Below, piece by piece: positions 1 through 9,748 of a stretch of 62,166 nucleotides of DNA. A model generated the notes under the pieces. The model was not told the DNA's origin, made no database searches, and was given only the letters and a program-made list of their open reading frames with translations. Origin of the DNA: Alphaproteobacteria bacterium (GTDB lineage: Bacteria > Pseudomonadota > Alphaproteobacteria > M2410); NCBI GenBank assembly GCA_006226415.1, contig SBGZ01000052.1:1-62166 (forward strand), read 5' to 3'. Every line of letters begins with the position of its first letter. Within the stretch, counting starts at the first letter, position 1. The translations under genes and the position numbers were made by a program.

Positions 1-88
1 GTTTCCGTGGAGCCCGGACTTTCCTCTCGTCCGCCCGCCCGAAGGCAAAGCGAACCAGCGGCCATCCGACCATCTGGCTTCCTGTTAT

Positions 89-826
89 TTAGTCCCTGAA
101 GGGCCCTTTGTCGAGGTAAGCCGCAAGCACCCCTTGGGTTTTTGCATCTGCGACACCCGACAGCTGCGCCGGACAGTAATGGCGCTGAAAGGCACGGGTC
201 ACCGCCTCTGTGAGCAAGTCATATTCCCCGGTGATTTCAAGACCATAGCCAAAGGCCCGGAATCTCTTTTGCAATTCCGAAACGGCCGCGCCTTGAGCCC
301 CCAACAAAAGCGCAGGCGCCTCCGCCTGGGCAATTTTCACAGGATCGAGAAACATCCCTACACCCGCTTGCGCCAGCTGTCCCCAGGGGAACAGCTCGCC
401 CGGATCCTCCTTGCGGATGGGTGCCACATCCGAGTGCCCCAGCACCCGATGGGCCGGGACCAGGTGGCGCGAAAGGATCCCGCGCGCCAGCTCCGCCACC
501 GCCGCAATCTGCACGTCGGGAAAAACCCGGTAGCCAAACTCATGGCCCGGATTGACAATCTCAATGCCGATTGAACGGGCATTGATGTCGCTTGCCCCCG
601 CCCAGGACGAAACCCCCGCATGCCAGGCCCGATCTTTCTCCTCGACGAGCTGAAAGACCCGCCCGTCTTCCTCGACCATGTAGTGCGCGCTCACCTTGGC
701 CTCGGGCAAGCACATGCGCTCCAGCGCCGCCGCCCCCGACCGCATGCCCGTGTAATGCATCAGGAGGATATCCACCTCCTGGCCTTCTGGCCGCGCGTCA
801 AAATTAGGTGAGGGGCTGCTGATCAT
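89..826 (-). CDS. N-acetylmuramoyl-L-alanine amidase (AmpD/AmiD-like) with peptidoglycan-binding domain
   Basis: Predicted zinc amidase that cuts the bond between N-acetylmuramic acid and L-alanine in peptidoglycan or muropeptides. The Amidase_2 fold covers about residues 15-155; visible landmarks are the early zinc-ligand motif HYTG and the later GHSDVAP...KEDPG stretch that carries a zinc His and an acidic residue. A PG_binding_1-type repeat (about residues 175-235) follows. I chose the ATG at 826 because AAGGA lies six bases upstream; an in-frame upstream start at 877 would add 17 residues without a good ribosome site. This start overlaps the end of the upstream EamA gene by 23 bases, so the gene is probably the last of a djlA-eamA-eamA-amidase run. 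No clear signal peptide is seen, so a cytosolic muropeptide-recycling role (AmpD-like) is as likely as a periplasmic one. Confidence 0.85.
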   Translation of the reverse strand: MISSPSPNFDARPEGQEVDILLMHYTGMRSGAAALERMCLPEAKVSAHYMVEEDGRVFQLVEEKDRAWHAGVSSWAGASDINARSIGIEIVNPGHEFGYRVFPDVQIAAVAELARGILSRHLVPAHRVLGHSDVAPIRKEDPGELFPWGQLAQAGVGMFLDPVKIAQAEAPALLLGAQGAAVSELQKRFRAFGYGLEITGEYDLLTEAVTRAFQRHYCPAQLSGVADAKTQGVLAAYLDKGPFRD

Positions 827-1730
827 AAAAGTCCTTTTCCTCCGACTGACCCTGGCGCACGGCGATGATAAAGACACCGGCGAGCGTGACGGCCATACCG
901 AGGATCATACCGAGCGTGGGCTGATCCCCAAGAAAAAAGACGCCGATCATGACGGTGAAGATCGTACCAAGAACACCGAAAGGCGAAAGCAGGCTCGCCT
1001 CATAGCGCTGCAACAGCCAGTACATCCCCGCATGAGCGACAAGGTTAGAGCCCAGCACCGTGAAGGCAATCGCGCCCCAGGCCTGCCATGTCGCCGCCTG
1101 GATCAGCGGCAGCGGCGCGCCGTCCACAAAATATGAAGCCACCAGCAAAACCGGCCAGGAAAACATGGCGATCCACGCCTGCATCTCAAAGACCCCGATG
1201 TCCTTGGATTTGCGCATGAGGATGAAGGCGCCCGCCCCCACCAGCGCCCCAAGCACGCCAAACAAGATGCCTTCGATATAGCCCAGCACCCGGGGATCAA
1301 AGCTGATCATCATGACACCGCCAAAGGCGAGCCCCATGCCGGTCCACCGCCGCCAGCCAATCCGTTCATGCAAAAATACCATCGCGAAGATCGTGGTGAA
1401 GGGAATGCCGAGCTGCGTCGCCACAACAACGGAAGAAAGGTCCCCGGCGATATTAATGCCCATATAAATGAGCCCAAAGCTGACCGCCCCTGTCGACATG
1501 GCGATGAGGAACAAGGTCCCCATGCGGCCCCGGTGCCACTTCAGGAAAGGGATCAGCATGAGCCCATAGGCGAAAAACCGCAGCCCCGTAAAGAGAAACG
1601 GCGGCATGGTCTGCATGCCCACCTTGGTCACCGCCAAAGCCACGGCAAAAACCAGATTGAAGCCCACCAACATCGAAAGATGCCGGGGCTGCATATCAAT
1701 CTTGATGGAGCGAATAATCTCGGGCGCCAT
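804..1730 (-). CDS. EamA/DMT-family permease (first of a tandem pair)
   Basis: Inner-membrane transporter of the drug/metabolite superfamily, with ten predicted hydrophobic helices arranged as two EamA repeats (about residues 20-150 and 160-295). Family members export amino acids or other small metabolites; the substrate cannot be read from sequence. The ATG at 1730 is preferred; a TTG five codons upstream (1745) and an ATG 12 codons downstream (1694) are alternatives. The neighbour immediately upstream (1790-2671) is a paralogue, with matching phrases such as the GWRRW-G-GLAFGGVMMISFDP region, so the pair probably arose by tandem duplication. It is co-directional with djlA-like and amidase genes. 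Confidence 0.85.
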   Translation of the reverse strand: MAPEIIRSIKIDMQPRHLSMLVGFNLVFAVALAVTKVGMQTMPPFLFTGLRFFAYGLMLIPFLKWHRGRMGTLFLIAMSTGAVSFGLIYMGINIAGDLSSVVVATQLGIPFTTIFAMVFLHERIGWRRWTGMGLAFGGVMMISFDPRVLGYIEGILFGVLGALVGAGAFILMRKSKDIGVFEMQAWIAMFSWPVLLVASYFVDGAPLPLIQAATWQAWGAIAFTVLGSNLVAHAGMYWLLQRYEASLLSPFGVLGTIFTVMIGVFFLGDQPTLGMILGMAVTLAGVFIIAVRQGQSEEKDFYDQQPLT

Positions 1731-1789
1731 GTTTCTCGATTCCAAGGGGTTCCCCCGAGAGATACAGGAATGACGCTTAAGGTCCAGAC

Positions 1790-2671
1790 CTAACTTTGTT
1801 CGTTAATCGCTTCGAGGGGTTTTTGCGCGCGCTGCCGAAAGGCAATAATGCCCACGCCAAAAAGAACCGACGCCCCGCCGATCAGAATGCGCACGGTCAG
1901 GGCTTCGCTCAAAAACAACACGCCGCTGGCAATGCCGATGAGCGGTGACAGCAGCATCATCGGCGCCACGGTCGAAACCTCATAGCGCTGGTAAAGATAA
2001 TACATGCCCCCATGACCAACGAGACTGGCAAAAATCGCCGTATAGACAATCGTGCTCCAGCCCGCCCAACTGGCATCCGCCATGGCCGCGAGCTGGTCGT
2101 GCTCAAAGATCAACGACATAGCGAGGAGGATCGGCAGGCTTAAGACCGCCGTCCAGCTTTGTAGCTCAAACACGCCCACCCCTTGCAAGCGCCGCATATA
2201 AACAGAGGCAATCCCATACATCAACGCGGAGAGCGCCATCAGCGCCATGCCGCCGAGATACCCAAAGACCTCCGGATCGAAACTGATGACCATGACACCG
2301 CCCACCGCCAGACCAATCCCGCTCCAGCGCCGCCATCCCACTTGTTCTTTCAAAAAAATGACGGACATCAGCGTGGCAAAGGGTGCATTGAGCTGCACCA
2401 CAATCGCGGCCACCGACGCGGTGGAGACCGCCAGCCCGCCAAAGAAGAACGCGAAGTGAAAACCGCCTGCCAGAATGCCAATCTTCACAATCGTATCCAT
2501 GCGCCCGGGATGCCATTTGAGGAACGGCGCCAGCACCACCGCCAGAAAAGCAAATCTGAGCATGGTGAAGAGATAAGGCGGAAACTCCGCCATACCAATT
2601 TTCGCAACGACGAAATTGGTACCCCAGATAAGCGCGATGGTGAGAATGAGAAGGAGATGTTTAGGCGACAT
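1790..2671 (-). CDS. EamA/DMT-family permease (second of a tandem pair)
   Basis: A 293-residue inner-membrane protein with ten hydrophobic segments in two EamA repeats, of the drug/metabolite transporter superfamily. It closely resembles the next gene downstream, sharing the GWRRWSGIGLAVGGVMVISF-type loop/helix and the GHGGMYYLYQRYE motif in the second repeat. It starts seven bases after the stop of the DjlA-like gene, so it is probably co-transcribed and translationally coupled with it. Substrate and direction of transport are unknown; metabolite export is usual for the family. Confidence 0.85.
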   Translation of the reverse strand: MSPKHLLLILTIALIWGTNFVVAKIGMAEFPPYLFTMLRFAFLAVVLAPFLKWHPGRMDTIVKIGILAGGFHFAFFFGGLAVSTASVAAIVVQLNAPFATLMSVIFLKEQVGWRRWSGIGLAVGGVMVISFDPEVFGYLGGMALMALSALMYGIASVYMRRLQGVGVFELQSWTAVLSLPILLAMSLIFEHDQLAAMADASWAGWSTIVYTAIFASLVGHGGMYYLYQRYEVSTVAPMMLLSPLIGIASGVLFLSEALTVRILIGGASVLFGVGIIAFRQRAQKPLEAINEQS

Positions 2672-2678
2672 GGGCGAT

Positions 2679-3419
2679 CTATTTCAGACCGCGCTCATGA
2701 CGGATCTTTTCGTATGCCACATTGATGGCCGCCAGGCGCTCATTGGCGAGCTGGACAAATTCTTCCGGCACGCCGCGCGCAATCACCTGATCGGGATGGT
2801 TTTCCCGCACCAACTGGCGATAGACGCTTTTGATATCCGCATCGCTCGCATCCCGGCTGACATTGAGCACCACATAAGGGTCCGCCTTGTCGGGGCCCAT
2901 ATGGCGTTCTTTGATGCGCGCAAAATCACCTGGCCCGAAGCCAAAAATCTCCGAAACCCGCTCAAGATATTCGATCTCGCTCGGATGCATGACCGCATCC
3001 GCCATGGCAATGTAAAAGAGCCCATCAAGCACATCTTCCAGCACCGGGTCGCCCGCGCCAAAGAGTTTCGAGAGCTGACTGGCATAGCCCTCATATCCCG
3101 CCACATCCTGCCGCGCCAGATCAAACACCCGCGCCACATTGCGCGCCTCGTGGGGCGGCACGCTAAAGAATCTATTGAAGGCCTCAACTTCGTCGAGGGT
3201 CACCTCGCCGTCCGCTTTGGCCATCTTGGCCGAAAGCGCAATCACCCCAATGGTGAAGGCAATCTGATTGCGCGGGTGATCCGGTCCCCGCTCCGCGCGC
3301 AGCTCAAAGACGTCATCGTCCACCACATAGTGCCCGGCCACGGCGCCCACAAGCGCGCCCAATGGCCCGCCCAAAGCAAGGCCAGCAGCAGCACCGGCGA
3401 TTTTTCCCCAGATGGACAT
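2679..3419 (-). CDS. djlA: DjlA-like TerB/DnaJ co-chaperone
   Basis: A 246-residue protein with a glycine/alanine-rich hydrophobic N-terminus (about residues 5-30) likely to be a membrane anchor, a TerB-like helical acidic domain (about 50-155) and a C-terminal J domain (about 175-240) containing the HPD tripeptide (ENHPDQ) needed to stimulate the ATPase of DnaK. This order (membrane segment, TerB, J domain) is that of DjlA, the membrane-bound Hsp40. It is the first gene of the run that continues into the two EamA genes and the amidase. It diverges from the cyclophilin gene at 3549, and the promoters of both lie in the 130 bases between. Confidence 0.88.
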   Translation of the reverse strand: MSIWGKIAGAAAGLALGGPLGALVGAVAGHYVVDDDVFELRAERGPDHPRNQIAFTIGVIALSAKMAKADGEVTLDEVEAFNRFFSVPPHEARNVARVFDLARQDVAGYEGYASQLSKLFGAGDPVLEDVLDGLFYIAMADAVMHPSEIEYLERVSEIFGFGPGDFARIKERHMGPDKADPYVVLNVSRDASDADIKSVYRQLVRENHPDQVIARGVPEEFVQLANERLAAINVAYEKIRHERGLK

Positions 3420-3548
3420 GGGATCTCAAACTCCGTGGATTGATTGACAAATGACGATTATGGTCGCGACAATGTGGGTGACCTTAAGAGATTCCGCGCC
3501 CGGAATCACCCAAAGATGTTCAAGTTTGTGCGAAAGGACCATCGCCCC

Positions 3549-4226
3549 ATGCGCTTCGCCCCCACGATCAAAGGATTACTCCTCAGCTTCGCCCTGATAA
3601 TCGGCGCGCCGCCGGTCAGTGCCTCAGACAGGGATGACACCGTGACTGTCAAAATGGAAACTTCCGAGGGCACCCTCACGCTCGCCCTTTATCCCGGCCG
3701 CGCGCCCACCACCGTTGCCAATTTCTTGAAATTGGTGGACGAAGGCGCTTATGACGGCGGCCAGTTCTACCGCGTGGTCACCAAGGAAAATGACAACGGA
3801 TCGCCCAAGATTGAAGTCATTCAGGGCGGCAATCCTCAGATCGCCGACACGCTTGAGCCGATCACGCTGGAAGTGACCGGTGAAACCGGCATCGAACACA
3901 AAGATGGCACTATCTCCATGGCCCGCGGCGGCGCCCATACCGCAACATCTGAGTTTTTCATCTGCATCGGCGATCAGACGAGCCTCGACTTCGGCGGCAC
4001 GCGCAATCCGGACGGCCAGGGCTTCGCTGCCTTCGGTTATGTCACGGACGGCATGGAGGTGGTGCGGAAAATCCAGGGCCTCCCCACCGCAGAGGGCGAT
4101 GAAGACGCCTATGTCAAAGGCCAGATCCTGAAAGAGCCAGTGAAGATTTTAAAAGTGACGCGCGTTGACGAACCCGCCGCCGAACCTTCGGAACCGCCAG
4201 CTCCTATTGAGGGTTCTGCAGAATAG
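3549..4226 (+). CDS. periplasmic cyclophilin-type peptidyl-prolyl isomerase
   Basis: Proline cis-trans isomerase predicted to act on periplasmic or outer-membrane proteins. Start at 3549 gives a clean signal peptide (MRFAP..., hydrophobic LLLSFALIIG, cleavage near VSA-S); an upstream in-frame start at 3444 would add 35 hydrophilic residues before the signal. The cyclophilin core is visible as FYRVV (catalytic Arg region), IQGGNP, SMARGG, SEFFICIGDQ and GFAAFGYVTDGMEVV. The tail is rich in Pro, Glu and Ala (about residues 205-225) and probably disordered. It is close to PpiA-type enzymes. A stable hairpin follows three bases after the stop. Confidence 0.9.
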   Translation: MRFAPTIKGLLLSFALIIGAPPVSASDRDDTVTVKMETSEGTLTLALYPGRAPTTVANFLKLVDEGAYDGGQFYRVVTKENDNGSPKIEVIQGGNPQIADTLEPITLEVTGETGIEHKDGTISMARGGAHTATSEFFICIGDQTSLDFGGTRNPDGQGFAAFGYVTDGMEVVRKIQGLPTAEGDEDAYVKGQILKEPVKILKVTRVDEPAAEPSEPPAPIEGSAE

Positions 4227-4228
4227 CC

Positions 4229-4248
4229 ACCTCTCCTTTGGGAGAGGT
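4229..4248. repeat. hairpin and palindromic repeat remnant after cyclophilin gene
   Basis: Perfect 8-bp inverted repeat ACCTCTCC-TTTG-GGAGAGGT just after the stop codon. A second palindrome-like GGGTGAGGGGCCCACCCC segment lies at 4273-4290. Together they resemble the more complete repeat at 18061-18172. It may act as a terminator-like hairpin for the cyclophilin gene, but no T-run follows. Confidence 0.5.
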
Positions 4249-4299
4249 CGAAAGCGCGCCAAATTCATTTGGTGTGGTTTCGGGTGAGGGGCCCACCCC

Positions 4300-4986
4300 T
4301 TACCCAAGCGCTTGCTCAAGCGCCGCCTCGGCATGCACTTCCGTTGTATCAAACACCGGCAGGTCTGTGTGACGTTGATCGATCAGCAAACCAATTTCCG
4401 TGCAGCCGAGAATGACGCTGTCCACGCCGGATTGCGCGGCGATGATCTCCAACATCCGCGCCCGCGAGTTGTCACTGATCTCACCCTGGCAAAGCTCGTC
4501 ATAAATAATGCGGTTGATCTCTTCCCGGCCCGCTTCTCCCGGCACCCGCACATTGAACCCGAAATGATCCGTCAGCCGCCCTTTATAAAAGTCCATCTCC
4601 ATGGTGTAACGGGTGCCGAGAAGAAGCGGCTTGTTTAAGCCCTTCCCGCGGAGCACCGCGCCTGTCGCATCGGCAATGTGAAGCAGCGGAATGGAAACCG
4701 CCGCCGAAATCGCATCAGCACAGAGATGCATGGTATTGGTCGCGATCAGCAGGAGATCCGCCCCGGCCCCTTCCAGCCGCTTTGCGACATCCACCATAAG
4801 GGCCGTCGCTGCCTCCCAGCTACCGGAGGCCTGCAGCGCTTCGATCTCGGCAAAATCCGCCGACCAGATGAGAAGCGGCGCCGAATGCTGGCCGCCAAGC
4901 CGCGCTCGCACCCCCTCATTGAGGAGGCGATAATAGACCGCCGTGCTCTCCCAGCTCATGCCGCCGATAATGCCGATGGTTTTCAT
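4300..4986 (-). CDS. aspartate/glutamate racemase family protein
   Basis: Cofactor-independent amino acid racemase fold, 228 residues from the ATG at 4986, which has GGGAGG six bases upstream (an upstream start at 5028 would reach into the adjacent inverted repeat). Landmarks: N-terminal GIIGGMSWEST, the first active-site loop IATNTMH and the second VILGCTEIG. In typical Asp/Glu racemases both loops carry Cys; here the first position is Thr and the second Cys. This Thr/Cys pairing is known from E. coli YgeA, described as an asymmetric L-Asp/L-Glu racemase. The product may feed D-amino acids to peptidoglycan or amino acid turnover. It stands alone between two repeat structures. Confidence 0.85.
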   Translation of the reverse strand: MKTIGIIGGMSWESTAVYYRLLNEGVRARLGGQHSAPLLIWSADFAEIEALQASGSWEAATALMVDVAKRLEGAGADLLLIATNTMHLCADAISAAVSIPLLHIADATGAVLRGKGLNKPLLLGTRYTMEMDFYKGRLTDHFGFNVRVPGEAGREEINRIIYDELCQGEISDNSRARMLEIIAAQSGVDSVILGCTEIGLLIDQRHTDLPVFDTTEVHAEAALEQALG

Positions 4987-5021
4987 GGGGAACCTCCCTA
5001 CTTCAAGATTTTTCAAGGGAT

Positions 5022-5106
5022 TTTTCAAGGTGCCAGGTACACTTGAAATCTAAATGGCAGAAATCTGCGAAAAACGGTATTTCAAGTGTACCTGGCACCT
5101 TGAAAA
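5022..5106. repeat. 28-bp perfect inverted repeat (REP/RAYT-like palindrome)
   Basis: The arms at 5022-5049 and 5079-5106 are perfect reverse complements of 28 bases, with a 29-base loop. The core reads GTGCCAGGTACACTT on the left and AAGTGTACCTGGCAC on the right. It sits between the racemase start and the end of the metH C-part gene. Palindromes with this core are, from memory, often found dispersed in genomes with Y1 REP-associated transposases; no transposase gene is in the window. It could also end metH transcription. Confidence 0.8.
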
Positions 5107-5114
5107 CGAATCCG

Positions 5115-7754
5115 TCAATAATTCAAATTCGGGCGCAGCCAGCGCTCCACCTCATCAACCGACATGCCTTTGCGCGCGGCATAGTCCAGAACCTGATCCT
5201 TTTCGATTTTGCCGACCCCGAAATAGCCGCTCTCCGGATGCGAGAAGTAGTAGCCAGAGACCGACGAGGCGGGCCACATGGCGCAGGACTCCGTCAGCTC
5301 AACACCCGTTCGGTCCGTTGCCTCCAACAAGCGGAACAGCTCAGGTTTTTCCGTGTGGTCAGGGCAAGCCGGATAGCCGGGCGCCGGACGAATGCCCTGG
5401 TAGTCTTCCGCGATCAGCGCCTCATTGGTGAGCGCCTCATCCGGCGCATAACCCCAGAACTCTTTTCGCACCCGGGCGTGCATCACCTCGGCAAAGGCCT
5501 CGGCCAGCCGGTCACCCAGCGCCTGCACCATGATCGCGGAATAATCGTCATGCGCCTCTTTGAAAGCCCTCGCCCGAGTTTCCACTTCCGCGCCCGCGGT
5601 CACCACAAAGCCGCCGAGATAATCGACAACGCCTGTTTCCGCGGGCGCGATAAAATCAGCCAGGCACTGGTTCGGCCGGTCCTTTGAACGCTTCATCTGC
5701 TGGCGTAGGAAATGAACGCGGGTAATCTCGCCCCCCGCTTCATCAAGCAGCGCCACATCATCGCCGTGGCGCGCCGCTTGCCAGAAACCGATGACCGCTT
5801 TCGGATGGAACCATTCCTCCTCAACGATTTGCTTCAGCATTTTTTGCGCATCGTCAAAGAGGTGCCGCGCCGCCTCACCCACCACCTTGTCCTCCAAAAT
5901 GCGCGGGAAGGTACCGGTGAGCTCCCAGGTATGGAAGAAAGGTGACCAGTCAATGACAGGCACAAGATCTTCAAGCGCAAAAGCCTCAAAACTTTTCAAC
6001 CCCAGGAAGGACGGTTTTGGCGGCGTATAGGCGGACCAGTCAAAGTCAAATCCGTTCGCCCGCGCGGCCTCCAGGGGAAGCCGTTCCGATTTTTCCCGCC
6101 CCCGCGCATGACGCTCCGCCATCTCTTTATATTCGCTTGCAATGCCCTCAAGATATCCCGCCGAATGCTCCTTCGACAGGATCTGCCCGACAACCCCCAC
6201 GGCGCGCGAGGCATCGAGCACATAAACCGACTGCCCTTTGTTATAGACGGGATCGATTTTCACCGCCGTGTGCACCTTCGATGTGGTCGCGCCGCCGATG
6301 AGGAGCGGCAGCTCAAAGCCCTGGCGCTCCATTTCGCTCGCCACGGTCACCATTTCGTCAAGACTTGGGGTAATCAACCCGGAGAGCCCAATGGCATCGA
6401 CCCCTTCGCGCTTCGCCGCTTCCAGAATGTCGCTGACCGGCACCATGACCCCGAGGTCGATCACCTCATAATTGTTACACTGCAGCACCACGCCAACGAT
6501 GTTCTTACCGATGTCGTGCACATCGCCTTTCACCGTGGCCATGAGGATCTTGCCATTGCTTTCCGGCGCGGCGCCGGAGGCTTCCTTCTCCGCTTCCATG
6601 AAGGGCAAAAGATAGGCAACCGATTGTTTCATCACCCGCGCACTTTTGACCACCTGCGGCAGGAACATTTTGCCGGACCCAAAGAGGTCGCCCACCACAT
6701 TCATGCCGTCCATCAGCGGCCCTTCGATCACGTCGAGCGTGCGGGTCGACTTCGCCCGCGCCTCTTCCGTGTCGGCTTCAATAAATTCCGTGATGCCTTT
6801 GACAAGCGCATGCTCAAGCCGTTTTTCAACAGGCCAGTCCCGCCAGGCGAGATCCTGCTTTTTGGCTGCCCCCGCCTCGCCGCGATATTTCTCGGCCACC
6901 TCGACAAGACGCTCGGTCGCATCCGGGCGGCGGTTGAGGATTACATCTTCTACCGGCTCCAAAAGGTCTTTCGGAATATCGTCATAGACCGCCAGCTGAC
7001 CCGCATTGACAATGGCCATGTCGAGGCCCGCCTGAATGGCGTGATAAAGAAAGACCGAATGCATGGCCTCGCGCACCGGGTCATTGCCCCGGAACGAGAA
7101 GGATACATTCGAAAGCCCACCGGAGATCGACACATGGCTGCAGCTTTGCTTGATCCGCCGCGTTGCATTGATGAAATCAACCGCATAATTATTATGCTCT
7201 TCAATCCCCGTCGCCACCGCGAAAATATTGGGGTCAAAGATAATATCTTCCGGTGGGAACCCAACCACCTCCGTCAGCACCTTGTAGCTGCGCTGGCAAA
7301 TTTCCACCTTGCGGTTTTCCGTGTCCGCCTGGCCTTGTTCATCAAAGGCCATGACCACCACCGCCGCGCCATAGCGCTTGACTTGCCTGGCCTGTTCAAT
7401 GAAAGGTCCCTCGCCCTCTTTAAGAGAAATCGAATTGACGATGGCCTTGCCCTGCACGGTTTTCAGGCCCGCCTCAATCACCTCCCACTTGGACGAATCG
7501 ATCATGATCGGCACCCGTGCGATATCCGGCTCAGACGCGATCAATTTCAAGAACCGCGACATGGCGGCTTTTGAATCCAGCATCCCCTCATCCATATTGA
7601 CGTCGATAATCTGAGCGCCATTTTCTACCTGGCTGCGGGCAACAGCCAGTGCGCCCTCATAATCATCATTGAGGATGAGTTTTTTAAACCGGGCCGAGCC
7701 GGTCACATTGGTTCGTTCGCCAATATTGACGAAAGTCGCGCGGGATTGGGTCAT
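5115..7754 (-). CDS. metH: methionine synthase, folate/cobalamin/activation part (split MetH, C-terminal gene)
   Basis: Contains everything of cobalamin-dependent methionine synthase except the homocysteine domain. In order: pterin (methyl-tetrahydrofolate)-binding barrel (about residues 5-270, starting [13 protein letters not shown]), cobalamin cap and Rossmann cobalamin domain (about 310-560) with the DVHDIGKN motif whose His is the lower cobalt ligand, and the AdoMet-binding reactivation domain (about 570-879, [12 protein letters not shown]). It starts 13 bases after the stop of the homocysteine-domain gene, so the two halves are made as separate, probably interacting chains. The split at the boundary between HMT and pterin domains is a natural domain border rather than a frameshift. 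Together with metF and the ArsR-type regulator it forms a methionine-cycle operon. Confidence 0.95.
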   Translation of the reverse strand: MTQSRATFVNIGERTNVTGSARFKKLILNDDYEGALAVARSQVENGAQIIDVNMDEGMLDSKAAMSRFLKLIASEPDIARVPIMIDSSKWEVIEAGLKTVQGKAIVNSISLKEGEGPFIEQARQVKRYGAAVVVMAFDEQGQADTENRKVEICQRSYKVLTEVVGFPPEDIIFDPNIFAVATGIEEHNNYAVDFINATRRIKQSCSHVSISGGLSNVSFSFRGNDPVREAMHSVFLYHAIQAGLDMAIVNAGQLAVYDDIPKDLLEPVEDVILNRRPDATERLVEVAEKYRGEAGAAKKQDLAWRDWPVEKRLEHALVKGITEFIEADTEEARAKSTRTLDVIEGPLMDGMNVVGDLFGSGKMFLPQVVKSARVMKQSVAYLLPFMEAEKEASGAAPESNGKILMATVKGDVHDIGKNIVGVVLQCNNYEVIDLGVMVPVSDILEAAKREGVDAIGLSGLITPSLDEMVTVASEMERQGFELPLLIGGATTSKVHTAVKIDPVYNKGQSVYVLDASRAVGVVGQILSKEHSAGYLEGIASEYKEMAERHARGREKSERLPLEAARANGFDFDWSAYTPPKPSFLGLKSFEAFALEDLVPVIDWSPFFHTWELTGTFPRILEDKVVGEAARHLFDDAQKMLKQIVEEEWFHPKAVIGFWQAARHGDDVALLDEAGGEITRVHFLRQQMKRSKDRPNQCLADFIAPAETGVVDYLGGFVVTAGAEVETRARAFKEAHDDYSAIMVQALGDRLAEAFAEVMHARVRKEFWGYAPDEALTNEALIAEDYQGIRPAPGYPACPDHTEKPELFRLLEATDRTGVELTESCAMWPASSVSGYYFSHPESGYFGVGKIEKDQVLDYAARKGMSVDEVERWLRPNLNY

Positions 7755-7767
7755 GGATGGTGTTGTT

Positions 7768-8829
7768 TCAAATCAGGTTGACAGGTTCAAGTCCGGAAAG
7801 TCGCATAGCGGTCGCGACTTCATGCTTTTCATGCGGGGGGAAGGCCGCAGCGGCCTCGGCAATGGCGCGGATATGCTCCGGCGTTGAGCCGCAACAACCG
7901 CCCAGCAGATTGACAAGCCCCGACTGCGCCCACTCGCCAAGCTGCGCTGACATCATTTCAGGGGTCTCATCATATTCGCCAAACTCATTGGGCAGGCCCG
8001 CATTGGGATAGGCAGATATCAGCGTATCTGAAACCCGCGCCAGCTCGGCAATATGGGGCCGCATGCCCTCTGCCCCCAGCGAACAATTGAGGCCGACGGC
8101 AAAGGGTTTCACATGCCGGATCGAATTCCAGAAGGCTTCAACCGTTTGGCCCGAGAGCGTGCGCCCCGAAAGATCCGTAATCGTGCCGGAAATCACCACG
8201 GGCAGCGCGTAGCCGCGGGCATCAAACACTTCTTCAAGTGCAAAAATGGCCGCCTTGGCATTGAGCGTATCAAAGATCGTCTCAACGGCGAGAAGGTCGG
8301 CGCCGCCATCTATCAGCCCTTCCACGGCGGTCTTGTAAGCCTCTTTCACCTCATCAAAAGTGACCGCTCGGAAACCGGGATCATTCACATCCGGCGACAG
8401 GCTGAGGGTCTTGCTCATGGGACCCAAAGACCCAAGCACAAGGCGGGGCCGGTCTGGTGTTTCCGCCGTTACCTGATCGCAGGCGCGCCGGGCAATCGCC
8501 GCGCCCTCCTTGTTAAGCTCATAGCAGAGCTCTTCCATGCCATAGTCCGCCTGGCTGATCGCCGTGGAGTTAAAGGTGTTGGTGCCGGCAAAATCAGCGC
8601 CCGCATGGAGATACTCCAGCGTGATCTCTTCAATCACTTTCGGCTGGGTCAAGCTCAAAAGGTCATTGTTGCCTTTAAGCGGCGACGGCCAATCCTTGAA
8701 CCGCTCACCGCGAAAGTCTTCTTCTGACAGTCCGCGCCGCTGGATCATGGTGCCCATGGCGCCGTCCAGAATGAGAATGCGTTTTTTCGCTTCCGCGTTC
8801 AGATAGTTCAACGTTTCTTCACGGGTCAT
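7768..8829 (-). CDS. metH: methionine synthase, homocysteine-binding part (split MetH, N-terminal gene)
   Basis: A 353-residue homocysteine S-methyltransferase barrel equal to the first domain of MetH. The zinc-binding cysteines are present in VGLNCSLG and in the [10 protein letters not shown] motif near the C-terminus; the N-terminus has the usual [11 protein letters not shown]. It activates homocysteine thiolate for methylation by the cobalamin held in the partner protein encoded just downstream. Its start lies one base after the metF stop, so translation is probably coupled. Known family behaviour: split MetH occurs in several alphaproteobacteria. Confidence 0.95.
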   Translation of the reverse strand: MTREETLNYLNAEAKKRILILDGAMGTMIQRRGLSEEDFRGERFKDWPSPLKGNNDLLSLTQPKVIEEITLEYLHAGADFAGTNTFNSTAISQADYGMEELCYELNKEGAAIARRACDQVTAETPDRPRLVLGSLGPMSKTLSLSPDVNDPGFRAVTFDEVKEAYKTAVEGLIDGGADLLAVETIFDTLNAKAAIFALEEVFDARGYALPVVISGTITDLSGRTLSGQTVEAFWNSIRHVKPFAVGLNCSLGAEGMRPHIAELARVSDTLISAYPNAGLPNEFGEYDETPEMMSAQLGEWAQSGLVNLLGGCCGSTPEHIRAIAEAAAAFPPHEKHEVATAMRLSGLEPVNLI

Positions 8830-8830
8830 C

Positions 8831-9748
8831 TTAAGAGGCCTCCTGCACTTCGGCCGTTTCAGTTATTTCGGGACGCAGACCCAGAATGTGACAAATCGCA
8901 TAAGTCAAGTCTGAGCGATTAAGCGTATAAAAATGGAAATCTTCGACGCCTTGGTCGTAAAGCGCGGCGCAGAGCTCGGTGGCCACCGTCGCGCCGACAA
9001 GCTTGCGCGTCGCCAGATCATCGTCCAGCCCCTCAAACCGATAGGCCATCCAGTCCGGCACGCGGGTTCCCGTGGCTTTTGCCATATTGGTCAGGCTTTT
9101 GAAATTGGTGACCGGCATGATGCCCGGAACAATTGGAATGGTAATGCCCGCCGCACGAACACGTTCCAGAAACCGCAAATAAATTTCCGGTTCGAAAAAG
9201 AATTGGGTGATTGCCTGATCCGCACCGGCATCAATCTTGGCCTTCAGCCAATCAAGGTCCGTATCAGCGCCCTTGGCTTCCGGATGCGCTTCCGGATAGG
9301 CCGACACGCTGACGTGGAAGTCACCGATCTCTTTGATGCCTTTAATGAGATCCACAGACGTGTGATAGCCATCCGGATAGGCCTCAAAGGCCGCATCAAG
9401 ACCGCCTGCCGGATCGCCGCGCAGAGCCACGATGTGACGCACGCCCATCTCCCAATAGTCTTCCAGAATTTCATCGACGTCACGTTTGGACGCATCAACA
9501 CAGGTCAGATGCGCGGCGGGCTTCAGGTCCGTTTCTGTGAGGATCCGCTCGACCGTTGCATGCGTCCGCTCACGGGTGGATCCGCCCGCCCCGTAGGTTA
9601 CGGAGACGAAGCTCGGGTGAAGCGGCGCCAAACGCTCAATGGACGCCCAAAGCGTTTTCTCCATCTCTTCCGTTTTCGGCGGAAAGAACTCAAAACTTGC
9701 CTTAATCGGCGCGCTGCGCCGTTCGATCCAGTTCATTGTCGTTGTCAT
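8831..9748 (-). CDS. metF: 5,10-methylenetetrahydrofolate reductase
   Basis: FAD-dependent reductase making 5-methyl-tetrahydrofolate, the methyl donor for MetH. A 305-residue TIM barrel starting [13 protein letters not shown] (the catalytic Glu lies in this motif), with ALRGDPAGG and the [13 protein letters not shown] segment typical of MetF. The start codon overlaps the stop of the ArsR-methyltransferase gene (ATGA), and the stop is one base before the metH N-part start, so all four genes are tightly coupled. It supplies the substrate of the two downstream genes. Confidence 0.96.
   Translation of the reverse strand: MTTTMNWIERRSAPIKASFEFFPPKTEEMEKTLWASIERLAPLHPSFVSVTYGAGGSTRERTHATVERILTETDLKPAAHLTCVDASKRDVDEILEDYWEMGVRHIVALRGDPAGGLDAAFEAYPDGYHTSVDLIKGIKEIGDFHVSVSAYPEAHPEAKGADTDLDWLKAKIDAGADQAITQFFFEPEIYLRFLERVRAAGITIPIVPGIMPVTNFKSLTNMAKATGTRVPDWMAYRFEGLDDDLATRKLVGATVATELCAALYDQGVEDFHFYTLNRSDLTYAICHILGLRPEITETAEVQEAS

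Noticed and set aside
2616-3443. 275-codon plus-strand frame opposite the djlA-like gene
   Set aside because: The minus strand has an obvious TerB/J-domain protein; the plus frame shows no family features.
6108-7574. 488-codon open frame on the plus strand inside metH
   Set aside because: It is antisense to the clear cobalamin and pterin domains of MetH and has the His/Arg-rich look of a GC-driven shadow.
7755-7767. Frameshift or sequencing error splitting metH
   Set aside because: The cut falls at a domain border, both parts have proper starts and stops, and split MetH is known in alphaproteobacteria.
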